A stretch of DNA of 64,000 nucleotides from Arthrobacter sp. ok362 (GTDB lineage Bacteria > Actinomycetota > Actinomycetes > Actinomycetales > Micrococcaceae): NCBI RefSeq assembly GCF_900102785.1, contig NZ_FNGC01000009.1, positions 62,001 through 126,000 of the forward strand. Reading direction: 5' to 3'. This document shows, piece by piece, positions 23,821 to 30,025 of the stretch. The position numbers and the translations under genes are program-made. The number at the start of each line of letters is the position of its first letter. The stretch's first letter is position 1. Below the pieces are notes generated by a model that had not been told where the DNA came from, did not search any database, and was given only the letters and a program-made list of their open reading frames with translations.

Positions 23821-24347
23821 TGGGCTGGGGTAAAGAGCCGCCGCAACAGCCTCCTCATCTCCTGCTTGCCTCAAACATTCTGCGCGAGGCTCGCGAAGAA
23901 CTGGGTCGCGCCGATGGAAAGGCGTCGTTGCTGCTTGCAGCTACTGGCATAATCATCGGCGCGCTGTTGGCCGCATTTCTCGCCGGCACCTGGCATCCTA
24001 CCAAGCTGAAGGACTGTGTGGAGTGGCTTTGGTGGTCAGGGACAGCTGTCGGTTCCCTCGGAACACTGGCTCTCGCCGCTGCCGTCTTTCCCCGCACGAA
24101 GTATCGGTCCAATCGCCGCCCTGGGATAGTCGCTTACTTCGGAGACGTCGTTGGGTTGTCCCCAGAAGAGCTCCGGAGGGGCCTGGAAGGGACGGCTAAG
24201 AATGAGGGCAGCGCCATCTTGGATCAGGTGAAAGCTGTGTCGTTCGTCGTAGATAAGAAGTACCGGTGGATCCAGACGGGCATGGTTTTGTTGGGTGTCG
24301 CTGCCCTGTCCTGTGTTCTAGCAGTCCTCATTGACGGCTGGCTTTAA
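23820..24347 (+). CDS. Pycsar transmembrane effector (PycTM type)
   Basis: 175 residues from ATG 23820, overlapping the cyclase stop by one base. Features of the Pycsar effector family: a conserved N-terminal amphipathic helix (LLLASNILREAREELGRADGKAS), then two membrane spans (about 36-57 and 70-90) followed by FPRTKYRSNRRPGIVAYFGDV, a soluble loop, and a last span (about 151-172). In the family, cyclic pyrimidine binding makes the effector disrupt the inner membrane and abort infection. Its translational coupling to the cyclase supports a working two-gene defence unit. Confidence 0.85.
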   Translation: MGWGKEPPQQPPHLLLASNILREAREELGRADGKASLLLAATGIIIGALLAAFLAGTWHPTKLKDCVEWLWWSGTAVGSLGTLALAAAVFPRTKYRSNRRPGIVAYFGDVVGLSPEELRRGLEGTAKNEGSAILDQVKAVSFVVDKKYRWIQTGMVLLGVAALSCVLAVLIDGWL

Positions 24348-24408
24348 AGAGAACACGCAAGTCCGCGAAGGCGGATCAGCGAGAGCATACCTTCCTTGTA
24401 GGTGTTGG

Positions 24409-24436
24409 AGGTCCCGCGCTGGTCGGTGCGGGACCT
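24409..24436 (+). terminator. Hairpin terminator after the Pycsar operon
   Basis: Arms AGGTCCCGC (24409-24417) and GCGGGACCT (24428-24436) enclose a 10-base loop, followed by TCTGCTTCGCT. It stands 61 bp after the effector stop and just before the convergent ParB-like gene, so it may serve both. Confidence 0.6.
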
Positions 24437-24483
24437 TCTGCTTCGCTCTGCAAAAAGAGATCAGCCGCCCGGCCCACTTCAAG

Positions 24484-25803
24484 TTATTCGGTGTCGGCGG
24501 TGTGCTTGTCGAGGATGATTTTTTCGACGGCGCTGGCGGTGTAACCCCAAGCGGTGAGCTGGTTCAGGTAGTCGAAGTGTCGCTTCTCGGCGGACCGCCA
24601 AGAGTCTTTCTGGATGGTCTCCTCGTACCCGGCGCAGATCAGTGCGATCAGGGAGAACTCGGGGCGGGAGGTGGTTTTGGCGGTGTGGTCCCGGAGCGGG
24701 TTCCAGCCCCACCGGTCGGTGTCCTCCCCGGTCTTGGCTCCGATCATTTCGGTGGCGACCTTGCCGTCGTAGCCGCTGGCCGTTTCGGAGTGGTGGGTGA
24801 TGGCGTGGACGGTGAAGTACTGCCAGCCCTTCGGCGCGGTCTTCCGCGAGAGCACGGTTTTCACGAACTCGCGCCTAACCTTGGTCGCGCTTTCCATCTC
24901 GCGGTTGTTCGTGATCAGGGTCTTCCGCTCGGCTTTCTGGTCCTCGGTCATCGGGCCTTTCTCGGACTGGGTGCCCCCGTCGTAACGGGCGTAGCGCGTC
25001 GTGAAGCCCAGGTCTTTCCAGCCGGTGATGACGGGGTTGGCGGTGTGCTGGCCCCGGTAATCGGTGCTGATCTTGTAGGCGTTGGCATCCTCGTCGGTGG
25101 CCGGTTCCCCGTCGGCACGCTTGGCGGAGCTGACGTACAGGTTCTCGTCGTCGTCGTAGTACCCGGCGTCCTCCACGATGGTCTTGCCTGCCGCCCCAAG
25201 CTCGGCAACGAGCGCGGCACGTGCGGCCTCGCTGGCCCGGCGGTCGTGCAGGAGCGGGGCGACGTGCAGGAGCTGGTCGGCTTCGTCCGCGATCACGGAC
25301 TCCAGTTCCTCGGTCGCTTCCTCATCGCCCTCAAACTCGGCCATGATAAGCGCTTCATCGATGGTGTACCCCTTGCCCAGGGCGGCGGCTCCGGCGTCGG
25401 AGGCTTTGGCCTTCAGTGCACCCTCGACCGTGGTTTTGGTCCGGCCGGTCTTCTTGGCGATCGCGGCGGCCGAGACACCGATCAGGGACAGCTGGTGGTA
25501 GGCGTCGGCTTCGTCCGCTTCGGTCAGCTCGGCCCGCTGGATGTTCTCCACAACCTGGGTCACGGTGCGTTCGGCTTCCTCGGGGGATTCGATGATCATC
25601 ACCGGAATCTGGGGCCGGGCGGCTTCGACGGCGGCGCGGGTGCGGCGCTGTCCCATCAGGACATGGACGGTGCCGTCTTCTTTGCGGTGGGCGATCACTG
25701 GTTCCATGACGCCGTGTTCTTTGATGCTGGCGATGAAGTCCGGGGTCAGGGCCGCGTCTTTGCGGACGTTGATGTCGACGGTCAGGGTGGCGGGGTCGAG
25801 CAT
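24484..25803 (-). CDS. ParB/RepB/Spo0J-type partition protein, probable 5' frameshift
   Basis: 439 residues from ATG 25803. The ParB N-terminal domain is clear: INVRKDAALTPDFIASIKEHG, VHVLMGQRRTRAAVEAA, then the HTH (LSLIGVSAAAIAKKTGRTKTTVEGAL). The rest is a long family-specific C-terminal half. The ATG at 25803 has no ribosome site, whereas AAAGGAG precedes the ATG at 25828 in another frame; deleting one base of the five-C run (plus-strand G 25813-25817) would join that start to MLDPATL. So either a one-base error or a real frameshift affects the start. ParB-like proteins of this type are plasmid or phage borne; no ParA is present here. Confidence 0.75.
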   Translation of the reverse strand: MLDPATLTVDINVRKDAALTPDFIASIKEHGVMEPVIAHRKEDGTVHVLMGQRRTRAAVEAARPQIPVMIIESPEEAERTVTQVVENIQRAELTEADEADAYHQLSLIGVSAAAIAKKTGRTKTTVEGALKAKASDAGAAALGKGYTIDEALIMAEFEGDEEATEELESVIADEADQLLHVAPLLHDRRASEAARAALVAELGAAGKTIVEDAGYYDDDENLYVSSAKRADGEPATDEDANAYKISTDYRGQHTANPVITGWKDLGFTTRYARYDGGTQSEKGPMTEDQKAERKTLITNNREMESATKVRREFVKTVLSRKTAPKGWQYFTVHAITHHSETASGYDGKVATEMIGAKTGEDTDRWGWNPLRDHTAKTTSRPEFSLIALICAGYEETIQKDSWRSAEKRHFDYLNQLTAWGYTASAVEKIILDKHTADTE

Positions 25804-25828
25804 TTCGAGGGTGGGGGTTGGTGTTCAT

Positions 25829-26304
25829 GGTGTTGCTCCTTTTGCAGAGGATTCCGGTGGGTGGGGTGCGGTTGGTCACCGGCCAGCTCCCCTCCCCCGT
25901 TGTTTTTTGGCTGCTGGCGGAGCTTGCGGAGCTGTGCCCGACGGAGGCCTGTCTACCCACAGGCTCAAGGGGCAGGGGGTGTCCGAAGGAAATAAGCGCC
26001 GAAGGAGCGCCGCAGGGACATTACCTGCACCGCAGGCCCCGACGAAGGAGGGGCTAGACGGGCCGGAGCGGGCACGTACGATCCGAAGGACAGCAGCCAA
26101 AAACGTCGAAGACGTAAACAACAGGGCCAGGGATCCCGGAGCTCTGCGACGGAAGCACTGGACCCAACAGCCGGCCGCGCCAGCGGACGCCCGATAACTG
26201 GTTGGAGCGCAGCGGAAACCAGGCAGAACCAGTTGGCAGCACCGGTGCTGCGCCACGGCTGGGGCCCCGCTGGGCCAGCCCTCCGTGGCAGGATGAGCCT
26301 CATC
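25829..26304. other. Intergenic, no gene seen
   Basis: About 475 bp between the divergent ParB-like and HA-domain genes. Contains the ParB ribosome site (AAAGGAG on the minus strand, about 25836-25843) and, at 26285-26298, the motif GTGGCAGGATGAGC shared with the other HA-domain gene. No protein-like frame. Confidence 0.4.
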
Positions 26305-26955
26305 ATGGACAAACGTCTACGGCGCGCTCCTGACGCGGAATGGGTACTGATGTACCGGCTCGGATTGAGCCGGCAACGCATCGCTGAGTTGGTGCGCGCC
26401 GAACCCGCTACCGTCGGCTACCACCTGGTCATCGCCCGCCGCCAGGACCCCGGACTCGAGCCCGCACACCAGGCTGCCACGGTGACCCAGACCGGGCCCT
26501 CCCCCGCGGACCTTGCCCGGATGGACGAGGTCATCGCCTGGATCATGGCCCAGGGCCGGTTCCCCCGTGACCGCTCCGGGGACAAGGAGGAACGGTCGAT
26601 GGCCCGGTGGCTGTCCGATCGCCGGCGCGAAGCAGCCAAGGGCACCTTGTCCCCGGCCTACAGGGACGGCCTGGCCCGGGTCCCGGAGTGGGCCGGCAAT
26701 CCCAGGGCAGCGGCCGATGAGGCCAGGTGGCATGACCGGCTCGCCCAGCTGGCGGACTTCCGCGCCGAAGGCAACGACTGGCCCCGCCACCAGCAGGCTG
26801 ACTCGGAGCGCGAACACACTCTCGGGGTGTGGATCCACGTCCAGCGGCAAAAGCACCGCCGCGGCGGGCTCGACGCCGAAAAGCTCAGGCTCCTGGACTG
26901 TGCCGCACCCGGTTGGCGGACCGGAAGGACCCGGGGCCGCCCGCTCCGGCAATAG
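26305..26955 (+). CDS. Helicase-associated (HA) domain protein, copy 2
   Basis: 216 residues from ATG 26305; an in-frame ATG at 26293 would add four residues. It is a close paralogue of the gene at 3531-4187, with the same HTH (LGLSRQRIAELVRAEPATVGYHL) and the same tandem HA-like repeats (ARWHDRLAQLADFRAEGNDWP, EREHTLGVWIHVQRQKHRRGGL). The two differ mainly in the linker near residues 50-70. The shared upstream motif indicates that promoter and gene were copied together. Likely nucleic-acid binding; role unknown. Confidence 0.65.
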   Translation: MDKRLRRAPDAEWVLMYRLGLSRQRIAELVRAEPATVGYHLVIARRQDPGLEPAHQAATVTQTGPSPADLARMDEVIAWIMAQGRFPRDRSGDKEERSMARWLSDRRREAAKGTLSPAYRDGLARVPEWAGNPRAAADEARWHDRLAQLADFRAEGNDWPRHQQADSEREHTLGVWIHVQRQKHRRGGLDAEKLRLLDCAAPGWRTGRTRGRPLRQ

Positions 26956-27347
26956 ACACGGGTCCTGCGGCGTACCGGCAGACTCCCCAGAAACGTTCCG
27001 CCGGCCGCTAGACTCTTTGAGGCTCTCCAGTCCCCCCAGCTTGGAGAGCCGGGAGCCTCCAAGCTTGAGTCCCTGGATTCGCGCGGAGGCTTCCTCATAC
27101 CTTCGCTTAAGGCACCGCCGGGCATCCGGTCAACAACAGCACGCTGTTCCGCCGGGTTGTGCCCATTGGGGGCAGGTGGAGCCCTCCGCACAGCTCGGGC
27201 TGTCCCCGCTGGCGTGCAACCCGTCCGGCCGAAGACGGCCAGAACCCCCGGATCGCTGATTGTCGTAGCCGCCCTCCATACTTAGATCCGCGTGGCCCAT
27301 GCATCAGGAGCAATACCGCATGGTCCCGCTTTTCTTCGGCGTGTCTA
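26956..27347. other. Intergenic with a hairpin, no gene seen
   Basis: An inverted repeat GGCTCTCCA (27021-27029) / TGGAGAGCC (27042-27050) lies 66 bp after the HA-domain gene and may be its terminator. The rest, up to the SOS box, has no supported gene. Confidence 0.45.
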
Positions 27348-27365
27348 TTCGAATATATATTCGAA
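27348..27365. promoter_or_regulatory. LexA-type SOS box
   Basis: TTCGAATATATATTCGAA is a perfect 18-bp palindrome of the actinobacterial/Gram-positive SOS-box type (CGAAC-N4-GTTCG consensus, with A/T at the inner positions). It ends 9 bp before the ATG at 27375. The inner TATATT could itself be the -10 element of a leaderless transcript, so LexA would block it directly. Binding is inferred. Confidence 0.65.
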
Positions 27366-27374
27366 AGTGGTGGT

Positions 27375-27707
27375 ATGGGACCGGAACAGGCGAGCAGGCT
27401 GCAGGCGCAGTATGCCCGGCGGGCCGGCCCGATCGGACTGACGGTGGAAGAGCTCGCTTTCGAGCACTTCCCCGCAAAGAACGGCTTCCCCGGGATCCCG
27501 GTGAAGGCATGGATCCGGTTCCCGAACTGCGCCGAACTGGTCGACGGCGAGGTATACGCCTGGACGGCCAAGGCCGTCGAAGTGACATGGAAAGACGGTC
27601 CGGTGACCTACCGGACCTGGGTGTGGAGTTCGGCGGTCACCCGTCGGGAAGAAATGATGAGCAGGAACTTGGGAGAACGTGTAAACCGTGACAGCAACAC
27701 TGAATGA
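27375..27707 (+). CDS. Hypothetical protein, first gene of the SOS-box cassette
   Basis: 110 residues from ATG 27375, which has no Shine-Dalgarno site but directly follows the SOS box, as expected of a leaderless gene. Contains VKAWIRFPNCAELVDGEVYAWTAKAVEVTW and YRTWVWSSAVTRR, giving an impression of a small beta-barrel with conserved tryptophans. I do not recognise a named domain; similar small genes accompany DUF6504 and error-prone polymerase cassettes in actinobacteria (recollection, not checked). It overlaps the start of the next gene by 20 bp. Confidence 0.6.
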   Translation: MGPEQASRLQAQYARRAGPIGLTVEELAFEHFPAKNGFPGIPVKAWIRFPNCAELVDGEVYAWTAKAVEVTWKDGPVTYRTWVWSSAVTRREEMMSRNLGERVNRDSNTE

Positions 27708-27999
27708 AACAACCCTGGACGTCCCCGTGGACGTCCGGTTCACCCCGGCCGGCACTCCCCTGGCCGTCCGGCACGAGGGCCGCATCTGGGCCGTGGCCGC
27801 CGAACCGGTGCACTGGTTCGACCGGGACTCCTGGTGGGACACCCAAAGCACCGCGGCCGTCGGCAGCGGCGACCTGGTCAGCATCGAATACTGGCGCCTG
27901 CAGGTCCGCCTCAGCACGAACTCCGTCCTGCGGACCTTTGACCTGCGGCGCGATCCGTTGTCGGATCAGTGGCTGCTGGAGTCCATCACCGACAACTAA
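27688..27999 (+). CDS. DUF6504-like protein of the SOS cassette
   Basis: 103 residues from GTG 27688, within the end of the preceding gene. The core DVRFTPAGTPLAVRHEGRIW, VAAEPVHWFDRDSWWDT and VSIEYWRLQVRL matches the DUF6504 pattern (a small domain usually found beside ImuB/DnaE2 mutasome genes). The polymerase genes themselves are absent from the window, so the cassette is either a remnant or works in trans. Family assignment from motif memory only. Confidence 0.6.
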   Translation: MTATLNETTLDVPVDVRFTPAGTPLAVRHEGRIWAVAAEPVHWFDRDSWWDTQSTAAVGSGDLVSIEYWRLQVRLSTNSVLRTFDLRRDPLSDQWLLESITDN

Positions 28000-28025
28000 A
28001 CCCGGCCTGCGTATAGCGTGGGGCC

Positions 28026-28109
28026 ATGGGACTGATCTACGACGACCCGCGGCTGGCCGCGCTCACGCTGCTGGGCAGTTACGGCTTGCCGCTTTTCAGC
28101 TCCAGATAG
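28026..28109 (+). pseudogene. 5' stub of an IYDDP-family gene cut by insertion
   Basis: The frame reads MGLIYDDPRLAALTLLGSYG and stops after 27 codons. The first 15 residues match the frameshifted relative at 11740-12016, which continues for about 90 residues. Homology breaks near 28070, exactly where the end of the opposite-strand HEPN gene begins, so the third gene of the SOS cassette was interrupted by the incoming HEPN/resolvase/restriction module. Confidence 0.6.
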
Positions 28110-29113
28110 TCAAGGAGGTGATTCATCGCGCGGATAGATTCCAGGGCGTCCTGCTGTTCGACTCTTGTGCCGCCCTCATGGACGGCGACATGGCGCTGGG
28201 CATAAAGGGCGTCGCCGGCTGCCGAAACAACCTGGGGTGCCCCGGCGAGACGACGCTTCACATCCGCAGCACGCCCGCCGCTGGCCATCTCGACCGCGAG
28301 ACGTGCGGAGAGCACGGCCTCGCGGTAGAGGCCTCTCTCGAAATGCGCCATGGCTGTACGTGAGTGTGCCGCGGCCGCAGACTCCTCTTCCAGAACGCGG
28401 AACGCGTCCCGGTACGCGGTATCCGGCGTCGGGCCGAGCAGGTATGTGAGCTCGGCGCCGCCTTTGAAGAGAAGCACATCATAGGAGTCCACGGCAGTCC
28501 CGCCAGACACCAGAACGTAGTCGTCGTATCCGTCCTTCTCATAGAGGTTTGGCATGAGCTCGGACGCGCCAGTAAAGAGCGTGCTGGCAAGGAACTCGGT
28601 CAAGTGTTTCTTAGTCTTGCCGTACATCTCGACCTTTCGGCCGGTGACCTTCTGCCGGAGTCGAAGGCCGAGACTCCCATTCCCGCCCGGGTACTCCTCG
28701 ACGTAGCACCAGACGGAGAGGGGCGGAGAGGTTATTCGCGTGGACAAGATGTTAACAGACACGGAAAGCTTGTTACCGAGCAGCACCGCGATCTCTTGCG
28801 AGTTCTGAGAAAAGATTGGCGCGACGATGGCGACATGCTCCTTGCGGTTCCGAGGCTCGATAAGCCCCCCGCCGTGGGCATAGCAGTCCTGCAGAAGGTT
28901 CGACAGTGGCGACAACGACTGAAGCATCCGCTGGTCAGTAAGAACCCGAACCGTCCGCCGGGTCAACTTCTCACGAAGGCGGAGGTCAGGCGTTCCGTCA
29001 TTGTGTTCGAAGCGCTCCACGTAACACTTGATCATGCCGGAACTCTGCGCGCTGCGGGCCGTGACTTTCGCGGCGTGCGCCGCGCGCCGCGCTTTCGAAC
29101 TCCGTGAGCTCAC
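28079..29113 (-). CDS. HEPN-domain protein, putative defence RNase
   Basis: 344 residues from GTG 29113 (AGAGGA upstream); the frame is open to 29329. Residues about 27-230 contain two similar halves (MIKCYVERFEHNDGTPDLRLREKL and VWCYVEEYPGGNGSLGLRLRQKV), an internal repeat. The C-terminal ~100 residues look like a HEPN four-helix domain: AHFERGLYREAVLSARLAVE and the Rx4H motif in QRHVAVHEGG (R307, H312). HEPN proteins are commonly RNases of toxin-antitoxin and abortive-infection systems. No antitoxin gene is adjacent. Divergent from a serine recombinase. Confidence 0.6.
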   Translation of the reverse strand: MSSRSSKARRAAHAAKVTARSAQSSGMIKCYVERFEHNDGTPDLRLREKLTRRTVRVLTDQRMLQSLSPLSNLLQDCYAHGGGLIEPRNRKEHVAIVAPIFSQNSQEIAVLLGNKLSVSVNILSTRITSPPLSVWCYVEEYPGGNGSLGLRLRQKVTGRKVEMYGKTKKHLTEFLASTLFTGASELMPNLYEKDGYDDYVLVSGGTAVDSYDVLLFKGGAELTYLLGPTPDTAYRDAFRVLEEESAAAAHSRTAMAHFERGLYREAVLSARLAVEMASGGRAADVKRRLAGAPQVVSAAGDALYAQRHVAVHEGGTRVEQQDALESIRAMNHLLDYLELKSGKP

Positions 29114-29386
29114 TCTGACGTCCTCTCGCTCACGTTCGTGGACGGTTTTTCCACGAGTGAAGCTAACCACAATACGTCTGCGACGGGTGTTCCACCTCCA
29201 AGGAAGTGGAACGCGCAGGGACGGCCCTTCGAAAGATGGCGACACGCGGGGGGAGACCGTTCCGGAACTATCCTCTTTCAAACGACCCGTGAGTAGCGTG
29301 CAGGATAAGCAACGGTGCAGTGGCTCCATGGATAGCTGGAGCAGCCCCGCAAGAACTCAAGGTTCCATAACTGCAACACTAGGCCA
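29114..29386. other. Divergent gap between HEPN gene and resolvase copy 2
   Basis: No gene seen in 273 bp. It should contain promoters for both genes and, by analogy with resolvase copy 1, the crossover site of the recombinase, although I cannot mark clear half-sites. Confidence 0.3.
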
Positions 29387-29977
29387 GTGACTGCACTGAA
29401 AATCGGATACGCGCGCGTCTCCACGAACGGCCAAGACCTCACCGCCCAACGCGAAGGCCTCATTGCACTCGGCGTCGACCCCGAGAACATCCACGTCGAC
29501 CACGGACTCACCGGCACCAACAGGACCCGACCAGGTCTCCGCGAAACGATGGCCGCGGTGCGTTCCGGTGACACTCTTGTCGTCACCAAACTCGACCGCC
29601 TGGCACGCTCTCTTCCAGACGCCCGCGATATCGCTGACGAACTAACACGGAAGGGCGTTGCGCTTAGCCTTGGCGGATCGATTTACGATCCCGCCGATCC
29701 CGTGGGCCGGCTGCTGTTCAACGTCCTTGGCATGGTCGCAGAGTTCGAGGCCGATCTGATCCGGATGCGAACCCGCGAGGGGATGGCGATCGCGAAAGCC
29801 AAGGGCAAGCTCCGCGGGAAGCAACCCAAACTTACCGCCGCCAAACGTCGCCACCTACTCGCCGTCCACGCTGCCGGCACCCACACCCAAACGGAGCTGG
29901 CAGAACTCTTCGACGTCTCCCGCGCCACCATCTACCGTGAGCTCCAGCGCGCGCAACCAAGGGACGTTCTGAGCTGA
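29387..29977 (+). CDS. Serine recombinase (resolvase family), copy 2
   Basis: 196 residues from GTG 29387. Intact catalytic domain: KIGYARVSTNGQDL with the nucleophile serine, VVTKLDRLARS, and GRLLFNVLGMVAEFEADLIRMRTREG, then a C-terminal HTH (HTQTELAELFDVSRATIYREL). Typical resolvase length. It lies between the HEPN gene and the 3' end of the restriction operon and only about 30-40% similar by eye to copy 1, so the copies came from different elements. Confidence 0.9.
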   Translation: MTALKIGYARVSTNGQDLTAQREGLIALGVDPENIHVDHGLTGTNRTRPGLRETMAAVRSGDTLVVTKLDRLARSLPDARDIADELTRKGVALSLGGSIYDPADPVGRLLFNVLGMVAEFEADLIRMRTREGMAIAKAKGKLRGKQPKLTAAKRRHLLAVHAAGTHTQTELAELFDVSRATIYRELQRAQPRDVLS

Positions 29978-30025
29978 CGCCACCAGACCTTGCGCTGGGC
30001 CCATGGTCGAAGCCGTTCGGATCGA

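Noticed and set aside
24331-25995. 554-residue plus-strand frame over the ParB-like gene
   Set aside because: Glycine/valine-rich antisense shadow; the minus strand has the ParB motifs.
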